NCBI GenBank assembly: GCA_025403435.1
Contig: CM046351.1
Location: 903,796-967,795 of the forward strand
Source: Artocarpus heterophyllus
Lineage: Eukaryota; Streptophyta; Magnoliopsida; Rosales; Moraceae
Direction: 5' to 3'
DNA: 64,000 bases
In this document: positions 37,774 to 50,427 of the stretch, in pieces
How positions within the stretch are numbered: position 1 is the first letter of the stretch
Layout of the letters: the number at the start of each line of letters is the position of its first letter
Made by a program: the position numbers and the translations under genes
The notes under the pieces: generated by a model
Databases searched by the model: none
Seen by the model: the letters and a program-made list of their open reading frames with translations, nothing else
Told to the model about the DNA's origin: nothing

Positions 37774-40626
37774 TTAATTGATATCTGTAAAAGGAGTTCT
37801 AAAAGGTGAAAAAGCCAGACAAGGGATCTTGCTTTCTGCATTGCATTGGTTGTGGTTCCATGTTGATTTCTTCTTCTCTGTAATATTTTCAAAGGCAGGG
37901 CTTCTCATCTCCTCGATTGATGCCATGCTCGGCACGCTTAGCATACGTTTCTTAGGCGTGTCATTAGTATGTTGATCAACCTGTATAGAGATTTTTAAAT
38001 CAGTAATATAAATAAAAAGCTTAGCTAAGATCAAAGTGATGCATACCAAATGCAATAAGAGAAAGGTCCCCTTCCCCTTTCGTTCTTATTTTTTCTGTCT
38101 TACCAATACCAAAACACAACATAAATCTGAGTATTGAATTAAATCCCGAGGATTAAAGGAATTGCAGTTGTAAGATAATGTACCATGTAATCTTTTATGA
38201 AACACTTCTCTGCCTGGCTTCTGATATCTGATATGCTTTTAGCATGCTTCTCTTGTATGGACTTGAGCTGGTCAAAGCACAAGGCAGTCATGGAGTCTAA
38301 TTCCTTCTTATTTTCCTGGTCCTGAATTAGCGAACCTGCCATATTTATTTTCAGTTAGTTACCAAAGAAGAGATATCTTTTACATGGCATACATATTTTC
38401 AACCTTTAAAAGAGAATTGAATTACCATTTATGGCTGTCAAAGTGTCAGATGCTCTAGCATTAAAGTCAGCATCCATCTTCAGAGACATAGAAACAAATT
38501 CTTCGAGCGCAGCGTGATTTGTGAAGATGTTTTCCCTGGTAAACCATTGAACCAACCAGCCCATTAAGAAAAATTAAGAAACGTGTAACTAAGGAGTCAA
38601 AGACAACAAGATACTTGATGAATTAGGGAACAAGGGCTCACTTTACAGTGGATTGTATCTCTGCAACGCTCTTCTTATTAAGATTGTTTATGGATGACTG
38701 GGCATTTCTCCATTGTTGCCTAGAACAATTCACCCTCTCCGAGCTGCATACGAACCATTGGAAAACATAACATTAACAAAGCGTGTTTAAGATTGTCAAA
38801 ATTGCACGGATATAATGGAAAACCATATGCAAGTAGTGATAGTTACCACTGGTGTAGGCAATTTTCCATAAAGGCATTATGTTCAGCTACTGAGAATGTA
38901 TCTTCCATGTAACGACTTCCTGCTTTTTCTAAAAATTCACTCAACTCCGTCCTAGCGCCAATAGAAACTTCTTGTATGTTCGACATCTCTTGCAGCAATC
39001 TTTTATTCTCTTGCTTATTTGAGTCCAAGATGTTCTTTGACGCCTCCGATACCTGAGTACATTTTTTTTTCAAGGCAATAATAGATATGCTTGAGATCAT
39101 TCAAATCAAGAGGAGATAAAAGAGAAAGAGAAGTTGCATTTCCGAAACCCTTACCATGACAATTTTCTTTGATGTTACAGTTGCTAATATGGCTGCAATG
39201 TTTTCTAAAGCTGCTCTCTCTTGTCTTGCAGCCTCTTCCTGTTTCAATATGGTGACAAACTTAGATTCGTGTTTAATTTTCATATGCTCAAAATAATCAA
39301 CAAAAGTGGCCGCGGGGTATACCTTAAACATCTTCTCAAATGTTCCGAACTGTTTGGTTCTTTCATTCTGGCTTTCTTCTAGAATTCTACTGACTTGAGA
39401 AGCCCGATCATTGAGGTCATTTAAAAACTTCATAGTCGCGCTTGAAATCATTTTCGAAGCAATTAAATTGCGTTTTAGACCCTGCAAATTTCCATGAATA
39501 TTAGAGTTGTCTTTAAGCTCACCTCATTTAAATTAGCTTTGAAAAACTAAAAGAAATAAAAACTTACTTCCTCTTGCTGTTTGGCAGATAAATCTAATAG
39601 TTGTTTCTGCTTGTTGAGAGAGTTTTGCGTGTGGCACATTACCTCCTCAGCATCCATAACCATTCTGGCAAGAAACTGCAAGTGAAGATTGCATTTTCCT
39701 CAATAAATTAATCCAACCTTTCGTATGAAATTCAAAACAAAAATAAAAATTCTAGTCAAAATAAAAATAAAATAAAAGCATAAACAAGAAAGTAAAATTG
39801 ATATGTACATGCTCAACAGCGATTGTTTGTGATGATATTGCAGCATTTGTCTGCTCCAGGTCAGAAGATGCTTTTCTTTGTAACATGTTAGCAAGCTCCT
39901 TCAAGTTTGCTACTCCGGAGCAATATGTCTCAGTCATTTTATTAACGCGTGACTCCAACGCTTGTGCCACCTACAATTAAGATAGTGTTACTAAAATAAA
40001 TAAAATATAGAGTAATTACTGATATTCTATGTTAACAAGATCATTTCTTACATCACATTTACTGGCAAGATTTGCACGAAAATGCTCTTCCATAGATCTC
40101 ATTTGCTGTGTTTGTTGCAAAACAGACCCTAGGATGGTCTTATGGAGGTCTTTTAAACTGTGATCAAGCTGAGACCCGAATGTCAAAACCAAGTTTTGAT
40201 TTTCCGCGTCCATCTTGTCTTTCTGATCTGCAAATAACACAACTTCCTAACTCAGAAAATTTGCAAGTTTACTGTTACATTACCTTAATTATGAGGGAAG
40301 AGTTTATTATGCCATATTAACTTATTCTTCATAACATTTTTTTCTTAATTTTTTTCCTGTTAAATATTACAAACCAAAAGGTTACATGAAGAACAACAGT
40401 TATTTTATGAATTTGAATAATAAGTAAAATAACATGAATTACATGCAGTCAAAGGCAACTGACAATCTTTACATACCTAACTTGGCAAACAGTGAATTTA
40501 TATCTTCTGATGCATACTGCAGATCATTACGCAACCCCTTTGCACACTCAATTAAAGAATTTTCTATTCATGCATAAAGAAATTCACAAATACTTGTCAG
40601 TAAAAAACAAGATACTGAAAAGTGTT

Positions 40627-40667
<41 letters not shown>

Positions 40668-43600
40668 TGACTTTGTCAATGATATATTAGTTTCCTCACC
40701 CGAGGATTGAAGGTTTGAGATGATTAACTCCTTCTCTTTTAGAGTCGACATCGCCAGTCTATAATTTTCTTGGAGATCAAGCAAGGCCTTGTTGCTGTTT
40801 TCCAGACTAATCTGTAAACAGACAAGTCTCAATACAAAATTCACGATCATACAAAAACAAAGCAAACGTAATAATTCCAACTGTTACGGTACACACCTTG
40901 CAATCATTAAGCTCACTTTGTAGATCAAGCTTCTGTTCTTGCTCGGAGAGATAGAGCTCACGGAAGCTATCCACTTGCTGTAGAAAGATGCATGTAAGTA
41001 ACTAAGATGGATATTTCAAAAGAACAAATACGTTTAAGAGAGAACAATATCAAACCTTCTCTGCGAGGTTGAGATCATTCTCCAATTGCTCGATCTTGTC
41101 ATTCTTAGCCTGCAAAGATTTTTAAACAGAAACTGACATATCAAAAAGAGATTTAGCTCACAGTCTAAAAGAGTTAAAAAGAAGAGAACTACCTTCTTTT
41201 CGGCTTCATCCTGGGCAAATCTTTCATGAGGAACATAAACACCATTCTTTTCCCTTGCTGCTCTAACGTCTGTTTAAATTTTATGTAGATAACAAATTAG
41301 TCAAGTCTTTGTGTCACAAGAACAATCCATAGATAAAGGGGCATCAGTCACCTTCTTTCATTCTCTCAAGCTGAAAATACAAATCCTTGAGCAATACAGC
41401 CTTGGACATTTTCTGGTTTGCCTGCAAAAATGAACTTCGTTGTTAACACAAGAAGTACAGGAAAATTCCACAGGGCATGTTGCGAGGCAAAAATGCATAC
41501 AGACAAACCTCAGGTTTGTTTTTAATATTTTTGGCCCGATAGGCATAATCGAGTGTGCTTAAAGTTTCTTCCAAACTATGAGCAGATGGAGATATTGTAG
41601 CGACGATGCAAGTTTTGGTTTTCCCTCCCAATGAATCTCTCAATAACCTGGTGAGCTTACTGTCCCTGCATAGAGAATTCCGTACATATTAAAAGAAATG
41701 TTCCAACAACCAAAATGAAATTAAAATGGTAGAAATATGTTGTGAGATGATGAACCTGTAAGGTATGTGACTGGAATGTTCCACTAATGCATTGATGACA
41801 CGGCCCAAGGTGAGCAAACTCTTATTTATCTCCCCCGCTTCCCTTGCACGGCTCTAAAGGAGTTGCAATATTCAATCAGAATAATGATAAACTACTGAAA
41901 AACTTGCTCAAAGCCCGAAAAAGAATAAACTTTTTTGCCTGAGATTTCTTAAGTAACTATCCTAAAAGATGATATGTTGTGAGAAAACTAAAAGTACCTC
42001 ACCTCTCGTGCACCCGAGCGAGATATGTTCTCTGATCCTGCAAGATCAACGAGATTGAGCTTTCCACATTTAATTAACTCCTCATCACCAACAGCCGCTT
42101 CTTTGATGTGCACAGTAATGGAAAAGACCGAATGCGAGCGGCTGAAAAAAAAAGGATTTAGTCATGGTTTTTCTTTTCTAGAGTTGAGTTTTGTATCAAA
42201 TGAGTTAAGGAATACCTGCTGCGCTTGTTTAACAAGGTGTCTGCCGTACGCCTCTTCACGGCCCCTCGTTCCAAGAGAGTATAAATCTCATTGACACTAT
42301 ACACAGCTTCTTCTTCTAGACCTCTCACAACCACACAGCCCTTCCCATCCTCCATTAGCGAAATAGGTTTCTTCTGCCGATCATCTACTGCTGCAGATCT
42401 TGAATTATCATCAGGAGCCAGTAAGTCGGTTATTTCTTCATTGTAAAGCTCCAAGAATGTCACTTTCATGCTGTAGTCAGCGCTTTGCGCTTCGAGTGTA
42501 TCAAATATTTGACGAACTGCTCGTGGGATGACACCAGCCTCAGCAAGCAAATCACCACCCTAAATTTGATACCACAAATCAAATAGTTAACGAACAAAAA
42601 CTTCACCTACTTCATCTTGGTGTAAAATCTGAGCATCAGTTTTCCTTATCGAGTTTAACAATAGGGAAGAAGAGTACCTTGTTTCTCATACCACCTTCCA
42701 TTGTGTATGTTTTGCCAGTACCCGTCTGCCCATATGCAAAGACAGTACAGTTAAAACCCTCAAGAACTTCATTAACAATTGGGGCAATTGCTTGATCATA
42801 GATAGATCTTTGTTGTGATTTCGGTCCAAAGACCTGTAAACAATGTAAACAAGACACAAGTTAATATATGAATTAGAAAAAAGATTAAAAATTAAGAAAA
42901 CTAAAGCAAGAAGCACAAAGTCATGACTAAAACATTACCTTGTCAAAGGTGAAGACTCTATCTATTTGCTTGTTAGCTACACTCTGCAACACAGTGACTT
43001 CTCTTTTGTGTTCATTGCATGATATTACCTTCTGTACATTAGATCTTTGCTCCTCATCACTCAATGGCCTGATCAAAGTTGGTTTGTTAAATTGCGATTC
43101 CCAATACATATGTTAGGTGTTTTCTTTTTTAAAATTTATTGTCCATTATACGTAGAAATATGGTACTTTTACGTATTACTCTTGAAAAGCATGTTTTTGT
43201 TACTAAAAATGTATCAGTTGACATGGTAAAAAAAAATTACATTTCATGAAGAGAGAGAACTAATTCTTTTCGCCACTTTCTCTTTCCTTTACTGTATAAA
43301 ATTTAAACTTGCAATCAAAAAGTACAAACTTCATCAACATTTTCACCTTCTTTTCACCAATTTTCATTTTCTTAACGTTTCCATTATGATTCATAAATTT
43401 TAATTAATTTGCTTCCATCGCTCATCTGTCTTCATTCAAGCTGATCAATTTCAAATTAAACACTAAAATTCGTGAAGTTTAAAACTTTGTAACTAGAATT
43501 CCTTACCTGCATCGGAGGAGAACTTGCACATTAACCTCTTTATCCCTGTCCTGTCGAGTTGATGAAGACCAGTTCTCAGTTGCGCGGCGCCTTTCGGGGC

Positions 43601-43676
43601 GAGGCGTGAGGAATGGAGACGGAGACGGAGCGATCCCCATCCCAACTTTCCTAATATCAGGAGTGACTGAAAACAT
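37774..43676 (-). CDS. KIN5: Kinesin-5 (BimC/Eg5-type) mitotic motor, 23 exons
   Basis: A plus-end-directed tetrameric motor that slides antiparallel spindle microtubules. The minus-strand exons are 43507-43676, 42939-43068, 42678-42833, 42216-42559, 42003-42141, 41756-41853, 41509-41665, 41352-41421, 41193-41269, 41056-41109, 40897-40977, 40700-40811, 40477-40563, 40052-40227, 39809-39970, 39568-39675, 39323-39481, 39155-39238, 38847-39052, 38642-38743, 38426-38535, 38184-38335 and 37774-37980. They give 1,046 residues, usual for the family. N-terminal [16 protein letters not shown] leads into [12 protein letters not shown]. The P-loop GQTGTGKT is at 135-142, switch I NKRSSRSH at 263-270 and switch II DLAGSE at 299-304. 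Coiled coil follows from about residue 400. The tail has TPKKR (986-990), a minimal CDK-type site where the BimC box is expected. A leader intron (43695-43787) is predicted. Which Arabidopsis KRP125 paralogue it matches is not decided. Confidence 0.95.
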
Positions 43677-43694
43677 ACTTTCTTTCTTTGTCCT

Positions 43695-43787
43695 CTATAT
43701 GTGAAATCAAAAGATAGGAGAAGAACATGAATCAAACAACATTAAATACGAAACTTTTTGTTGGAAAAAAGGGAGTGAGAGACTTAC
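43695..43787 (-). other. Predicted leader intron of the kinesin-5 gene
   Basis: Minus-strand donor GTAAGT and acceptor CATATAG bracket 93 bp, 18 nt upstream of the start codon. The GA-rich sequence at 43905-43955 (CT-rich on the minus strand) probably belongs to the leader or core promoter. Confidence 0.5.
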
Positions 43788-43981
43788 GGAGATGTTGGTG
43801 AAGATCTGAAAAAGAAAGGGGCTTTTTGATTATGCTTTTTTGTTGTAGAATTGTCGGTGATTGATTTTGGAATTTTGGGTTGGGGAATAATCTGAAAGTT
43901 TTTTTAGAGAGAGAGAGAAAGAAGAGGTTTTTGAAGATGAGAGAGAGAGAGAGTGGGGAGTGGTTTTGAAATGAGGATTTT

Positions 43982-44060
43982 AACGGCTAGTTGACGGGAG
44001 GTGTTGTTTTTTTTCTAGAGGATGCCGGGACGTCTCCTTTATTTTAAAAAGTGGGCCCAC
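43982..44060 (-). promoter_or_regulatory. Mitotic-type promoter motifs of the kinesin-5 gene
   Basis: AACGGCTA at 43982-43989 (plus-strand reading) fits the core of the mitosis-specific activator element bound by three-repeat MYB factors (AACGG followed by YYA). GTGGGCCCAC at 44051-44060 is a palindrome matching the class I TCP/site II consensus. Both motif types are known from G2/M genes. They lie about 310-385 bp upstream of the ATG; function is inferred. Confidence 0.55.
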
Positions 44061-44384
44061 TCTGGGTTTAATTATTCAAACGAGCCGCTCGCTTACTACT
44101 ACCTCTACTGCTAGTGGTTTTTTTTTTTAAAGAAACTAATAGTTTTTGTTAAAGAATTTTTAGGACCTTTAGATGCTCCATGCAAAAAAGAATAGTATAG
44201 CAATTTAAATTATATGAAAAAAAGATTGTAGTAAAATTAGTTTAAACTCAATTTTTTTTGTCTTGAACCGATATATTAAACGTCGCTAAAAAGATCGTAA
44301 TGATTATGATGGTCGAATTTTTTTTTTTAAAAAAAATTTGATAGTCAAATATGAACTTTTGATACTCATAGCATATAAGATATT

Positions 44385-44520
44385 TGACAAAGGTGGTTAG
44401 AATTGCTTTTATTATAATATGTGAGGCTTTATACTGTAGCAATTTTTTTTATTGTTACTATAACATGTAAGAATTTTACACTATTTGTAACTAAAAAAGG
44501 TAGTTTAGACCACTTTTGTA
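44385..44520. mobile_element. MITE family 2 copy
   Basis: Starts near TTTGACAAAGGTGGTTAGAA and ends near CCACTTTTGTAAACAAGGTC (inverted with respect to the start). Two blocks inside, ATGTGAGGCTTTATACTGTA and CATGTAAGAATTTTACACTA, are the family signature. Confidence 0.6.
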
Positions 44521-44979
44521 AACAAGGTCATACTTACAAAGGTGAAGTGAAATATAAGGATTTTTTAAAAATTATTTATAAATAATAAAAATGTACAGTA
44601 ATTTAACAATAATATTTGTGTTTTGTATTACAAAATTGTATATTTATTTTTATAAATACAAGTTTTTTAAGGTATACCGATATAAAATTTTACTATTTAT
44701 AAATTATTTTTAATGCAGTTGAACATGATTAAGAAGATTTTATTTTATGTTTAAATTTCTCTCAAAAACTTGTTTATTCTATGATTTTAAACCACAATTT
44801 AAATCTTTTTTGTCACTTTTTTTTCTCTAAAAATATTTTGAGTTATAGTTATGCAAATATATGCCATCTAAAAAATATTTTGGTCTTTTTTAGCTAAGAC
44901 AAACGTTATAAATTAAAGGTAAAAAAACAAGAGGTGGAGCACAACAATGGTTGTAAAAAAAAAAAAAAAGTATACTACG

Positions 44980-45105
44980 GGGGTGTTTTGGCAGTGTAAA
45001 GCTCTCACATGCTACAATGACAATAAAAAAATATAATATAATATAAAACTCTCATATGCCACAATAAAAGTAGTTTTCACCCCCCTATCCAAACACCCTA
45101 TACAT
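44980..45105. mobile_element. MITE family 2 copy in the DAPF promoter
   Basis: GGGGGTGTTTTGGCAGTG on the left and CCCCCTATCCAAACACCC on the right form the inverted ends. The interior repeats GTAAAGCTCTCACATGCTACA and AAACTCTCATATGCCACA. It lies about 215 bp upstream of the DAPF start codon, in the 1.6-kb region shared with the divergent kinesin gene. Confidence 0.65.
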
Positions 45106-45164
45106 TTTCTTGTAATTTTCCCAACTTGTCGCCGAAATGTAAATCAGCTTGACGTCCAGATTTG

Positions 45165-45172
45165 GGCCCAAC
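45165..45172 (+). promoter_or_regulatory. Site II-like element of the DAPF promoter
   Basis: TGGGCCCA lies about 150 bp upstream of the start codon. Such TGGGCC elements are common in promoters of plant housekeeping genes. It is a short motif, so a chance match is possible. Confidence 0.35.
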
Positions 45173-45318
45173 AGTCTAGCAAACACAAGCCCACACAATC
45201 AATTTTCAGTTGAACAGCAAAGAACAAGCAAACAACAGCTAGCTCTGCTTTATTCTCATAGAAGGAGAGAGAGAGAGGGAGAACAAATAACGCATTAACA
45301 GAAGAGAGTCAAAACATC

Positions 45319-48235
45319 ATGGCCATAGCCGCCGCCATTTCAGTCCCTCTGTCATCCCCGGCGGCTCGCCGGTCATTCTCCTCCTTCAGTCCTCTCCGGC
45401 AACCGAGCTTTCTCAGAGCAATAACCACCACCACCACCTCAACAAGTAGCCCTAGCTTTTGCCTCTCAGCGTCTTCTTCCATGAGCCTCGGAGCCGCCAC
45501 CTCCGCCGCCGCAGAGAAGGCCTGGCCTGTGTCCTTTTTGGATCGGAGAGAGAGCGGATTCCTCCACTTCGTCAAGTACCACGGCCTCGGAAACGACTTC
45601 ATCTTGGTAATACCAACCAAAAAAAAAAGCTTTCGTTTTTCGATTGAAGAGCATGAAAGAAAGGATTTTTGTTTATATTTGTTGGTTTTTGGAATGTAAT
45701 GTAGGTGGATAATAGGGATTCTTCGGAGCCGAGGGTAACGCCGGAGCAGGCGGTGAAGCTTTGTGATCGGAACTTTGGAATTGGGGCTGACGGAGTCATC
45801 TTTGCTATGCCAGGCGTCAATGGCACCGATTACACCATGAGGATTTTCAATTCCGATGGAAGCGAACCTGAGGTAGCCTCAAATTTTACATGAAAATATC
45901 AATTCATGGAATTTTTATGTGAAATTGTTTTTTGGTTTGAAATTTTAGTGTATTTGTTTTCAATTTAGTAAATATCTAAACTTTAGAGGATTTGATAGTG
46001 TTTTGGTCAACTTGCCCGATTCTGTATTTGTAATTTGTTTTTATATAGACCTTGTTGATAGTGCTGCTTCTAACTAGTGAATGATCTCTTTTCTTGGTCC
46101 GTGGATATGGGCACAATGCCGAACTGTTTTTAATAGAATTTTTGTCTTTGTAGATGTGTGGTAATGGAGTTCGGTGCTTTGCCCGGTTTATTGCCGAGCT
46201 TGAGAATTTGCAAGGAAAGCAAAGGTATGATATTATGTCTTTCCAAATAGATTACTAGTTATTGGGAAGATCTCTTTTGAATATCTTTCGAAATGTATCT
46301 GTGTTTTTGTAATTGCAGTTTTACTGTTCATACTGGTGCTGGTTTAATTGTTCCGGAAATACAAGATGATGGCCAGGTATATTTATAATTTACCAGCCAT
46401 ATGGTGACAGCAGATTCATTGGTGTCTTTACATTACTGGACTTTGAGTATGTTGCTTTTTGTCTTTGCTTTAGAGAGATTTGCTTTTTTATGATTTCAGG
46501 TTAGAGTTGACATGGGCGAGCCGATACTTAAAGCATCAGATGTTCCCACAAGATTACCTGCAAATAAGGATCAATTTGCTGTGAAGTCAGAGCTGAATGT
46601 CGATGGAATAATCTGGAATGTGACCTGTGTTAGCATGGGAAATCCTCACTGCATAACTTTTGGTACAAAAGGAGACCAGGTACTAGATGTTCCCATGTTG
46701 GTTTGGACTCTACCATGTACTGCTGGTGAATTAGAGGAATATCACGTTTAGGTAGTTGGATTTCAAACATGTCATTTTTTTGGGGGGAAATTTTAGCCTA
46801 TTTTTCATATCAAAGTGGTGCATGTGCATAACTAGACTTCATAAGTGGCATAGAGCCTAGAAAAAAACAGTGCTCACCCACATTTAACCAACATTTTTTA
46901 GATTGGATAATAATATGCTACAAATGTGTGACATATTTTTTCCAACAAATTATTGAAATACCAACAACCCCAAAATTATAAAACCTAAAGGCTATCAAGA
47001 CTGAAAATCCTATTATATGCTTATTGTTCGTTTTTACTTTCTTGACCAGACTGTATGATCATTTAGTTAGCTGTAGTTTCTTCAACTTTGATCATTGAAG
47101 TTGGGAAAAACATTACGAACAAGCAATAGACCAAGCCTTGTTATTTTGATGTGTGAAAGCTCTTGACATTATGATGCCTTGAAAATTTTCAATTTTCTTA
47201 GAATAGTGACACCTTCAGCTTTGCCATAAAGAGTAATATGATCAAAACTCACATGCATTTGTTAAATTTTTTTGCTGTTTTATTCTGATTTTTCTTTGTA
47301 CTTGTACAGAATTTGCAGGTTGATGAATTAAACTTGGCTGAAATTGGACCTAAATTTGAGCATCATGAGGTGTTTCCAGCTCGAACCAACACAGGTTAGG
47401 ATTAGTCTATCCATAGAGATATCTTTTAAATTCTAATAATAACCTGGTCAACTTATATTTTAGCACCAAACGTTTGCTACTCTAGGCACATCGTAGTTGC
47501 TTTATTTTATGGTTGGATCAAACTGCTGTGTATGATTGTTTTTAACGGAATAGCGACAAAATAGTTGTAGAGATTGATAAATTGAAGTTGGGTGCCATTG
47601 TTTTTTTTTTAATTAAATGGATGCTAATTTTTTGGTTCCTCATATATGGTTAGCTAATGGCTGATCTCATGTTTTGATCGGCAGAATTTGTGCAAGTGTT
47701 TTCTCCTTCACATGTCAAAATGCGTGTTTGGGAGCGGGGTGCAGGTTTGTGATTATGTGAAGATCGTATAATCATGCTATTTGCTGGTAATTATTTTCCA
47801 CTTAAAGCTTATGTAAGCTAACGGCTTATTGTTATTCAAGGAGCAACATTGGCTTGTGGGACGGGTGCCTGTGCCGTAGTTGTTGCAGCAGTTCTCGAGG
47901 GTCGTGCTGGGAGGGTAAGTCCTGGCATGCATATTTGAACTTAATTTCAAATCATGTAAATGAGAAAAACTTCTTGAGAGATGAATAGTGCAGGGGTTTT
48001 CTCATTTTCAAATTTTACTAATCCTAGGAATTATGCTTTTGTCATGTACTTTTATACTTGAAATAGTTTCCGCTTGACTTCTTACCATTTTTTGTTTTGT
48101 TTTCTCTACCGGATGTAGAATTGCACGGTGGACCTGCCAGGAGGGCCATTGCAAATTGAATGGAGGGAGAAAGACAATCATGTGTACATGACCGGCCCTG
48201 CTGAATTGGTGTTCTACGGATCCGTGCGCCTCTGA
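45319..48235 (+). CDS. DAPF: Diaminopimelate epimerase, plastid precursor
   Basis: Converts LL-diaminopimelate to the meso form in the plastid stroma, the step before decarboxylation to lysine. Nine exons: 45319-45606, 45705-45872, 46154-46224, 46319-46376, 46500-46679, 47310-47394, 47685-47744, 47841-47914 and 48119-48235. They give 366 residues, near the length of the Arabidopsis enzyme. The first 50-70 residues are rich in Ser, Ala and Thr with few acidic residues, a typical chloroplast transit peptide. The mature part begins near [11 protein letters not shown]. Both catalytic cysteines of the cofactor-free epimerase are present: C154 in MCGNGVR and C309 in ACGTGA. The C-terminus ([11 protein letters not shown]) is family-typical. 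Borders obey GT/AG and keep the frame. The gene is head-to-head with kinesin-5, about 1.6 kb between start codons. Confidence 0.96.
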
Positions 48236-49999
48236 TGTGTCTCTTGAAGATTGTGTTGTGTGTTTTCAGTTGTTATTCATCAAGAGAAAAGATTTTGTTA
48301 TTTAGATTCTCCATAGTTTCGTAAGTTGCAAGTTGTAAAGGAAAGTGTAGAGACATTGGGATGTCGCATTTTCCTTTTTTAGCGCGAACTGGCAATCGTG
48401 CAAAGTTGGTGTAGTTGTATTAATGTAATATGAGCCATTAGAAATGAAGAAAAAAATTAGAGACGGAAGTTGAGTGTGGAGAGTTGAGAACGTCTGGCAG
48501 GCTTCTTCACAAGGCACGGCGTTGTAGTCTTTCTTTGAATTACAGAAGCTTTCACTTTCATTCAAACTTGATGAGATGGCTGAAAAATCTTTACAAACAA
48601 GTACAGAGTTCTAATCCTAACAGTGGGACGGACCTGGAAACGGGAGTGGAACCGTCAGTCTAGACAAATCTAGAGCCGTCCTTCAAGGCTTATTTAGAGG
48701 GTTTAGAGTCTGGATAGTCTTTCAAGAGTCGGTTTTGGAAGCTGGTAAGACTAGGGCTAGGCTGATTCATTCTATTCTCTCTGAGGTCGTCAGGTTGGTG
48801 AAGCGTGTAGCTTAAGGGGGTTAGGCATGGAATGATAGCGGACTGGATAGACCTAATACCATGCCGATGCTAAGTAGCAGCCAAAAATTTGTATCTATTT
48901 TTCATGATATTATGCACGGATTAGATATATCATGGCGATCCTAATCTATTTTAGTAATCAATACAAACAAGAAGTTGCAAGCATGTGTTCATTGCTTTAT
49001 GATTTAAAGTTTTAAACAAGAAACTTAAAACGAGATGCAAAATATTTTTATTTTTAAAGAATTTTAAAGGGTAATTAAGAAAATATACCGAGGATGCAAT
49101 GACTTGGGTACCCGACACGATTGCTGCCAGATTTGAATGTTGGAAAATTGCATAACGATTTATAGAATTGCAAAATAGAACGATGAACTTGAGAACTAAA
49201 TTCATTGCTATGAAAGATGATTTTAAATAAATCTTGAGATTTTTCAATTTGTTTGTGTTAATCACCCTATTTTGTCTTTTGATTTATTTTTAAAGAGAGA
49301 GAGAGTTGTCCTTGATTTAAGGAAACTAACTTGGATTATGACGTTGATTAATCATCAACACTTTTTATCCACTTTTTTATACATATAAGGTGCGTTTGTT
49401 TCGTAGTTCGAATCATTTTGTTACAGTATTTTCTCTCACAAAAATTTAAATCTTCATTTAAATACTCTATTCAAATACTCGAACCAAACGGGCTCATAAA
49501 TATTAGGGAAGGGAAAGGGACAGGGCGGGGGAATGATTTCCCATCTCCATTCCCCTCCCAAAATCGTCTCCACTGCTACACTATCCTCACTATTCTCATA
49601 CCTGCATTATTTCTCATTTCATATAAATAGACATTTTAAAATCATAGTAATTTATAACAAAAAAATAAAGTAGATACTTAACTATCACAAATACAAAAGA
49701 GAGTTCTTTGTTCCAATAAGGATTACTTTTCATAAATCGGATGTAAAAAAGGTGTACTTAGCTAAAATCATTTGAAGGGCGTTTAGATGACGTCCAAAAC
49801 AAAATCCATTTCTTGACAGATAATTAAGCAATATTGAACTTAACATATCTAGACAAAAAAAAAAATTATTAGAGAAATGATCTCCTACGTGGAAGCACCC
49901 AAAACAACAATTTTCTTCTAATAAAGAATTACTGTACAAACTTAATGTGATTCCAAAAATCCCTTAATTTTTAAGTTCTGTAGCTCCTTAATTTAATAA
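48236..49999. other. Intergenic DNA downstream of DAPF
   Basis: Begins with the DAPF 3' UTR. The 48600-48900 part is of mixed base composition, but no protein family could be recognised in its frames. MITE family 1 copy E lies at 49389-49496. The rest is AT-rich. Confidence 0.5.
49389..49496. mobile_element. MITE family 1, copy E
   Basis: About 108 bp from GGTGCGTTTGTTTCG to CGAACCAAACGGGCTCA, flanked by TAA on both sides (49386-49388 and 49497-49499). It is slightly shorter than the other copies because the left arm has lost about 12 bp. Confidence 0.75.
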
Positions 50000-50427
50000 G
50001 GGCTTGTTTGGTGTGTTAGATTGGATCGCATTTAATATGATAGTCTTAGAGGATTGTATTGGAATGGATAGGATAAAATTTTAGCTAATCCAATTCCATG
50101 TTTAGTGTTGTATAATTAGGATTGGGGCCTTCTTGTAAAAATTTTTAAGTTTTGAGTCAAATTGTATTTTCTTAAATTAGTGGGGCAAAAAATATAATTA
50201 TTAAAAATATTTTTATCACATAAAATTTATATTTTGACCCCTTATTTTTAAAATTTTTTTAATTTAAGCTCAAATTTTTATGAATTTTTGCAAATAGGTC
50301 CTTGAAAAATGTTCACAATGTATAAAGGTTATGTTTAATCCCACACTTTAGTAAGGGATTGTTTAATTCTCTTGCAAGGGGATTTAAGCATAAATTGAAT
50401 AAGCTCTTATCCAATCCAATTCTTTAA

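Noticed and set aside
39239..39322. Continuous frame through kinesin positions 39239-39322
   Set aside because: The stretch is in frame, but it is bounded by AAG/GTATAC and AACAG/GAA and interrupts the expected coiled-coil stalk, so I treated it as an 84-bp intron. A retained form would stay in frame and cannot be excluded.
46680..46751. Open-frame extension of DAPF exon 5 to a stop at 46751
   Set aside because: The conserved sequence stops at a good GT donor after GDQ and resumes at 47310 (NLQVDELNL), so the extension is intron read-through.
48600..48900. Possible LINE or RNase H-like remnant downstream of DAPF
   Set aside because: Base composition differs from its neighbours, but no catalytic motif or readable domain could be found in any frame.
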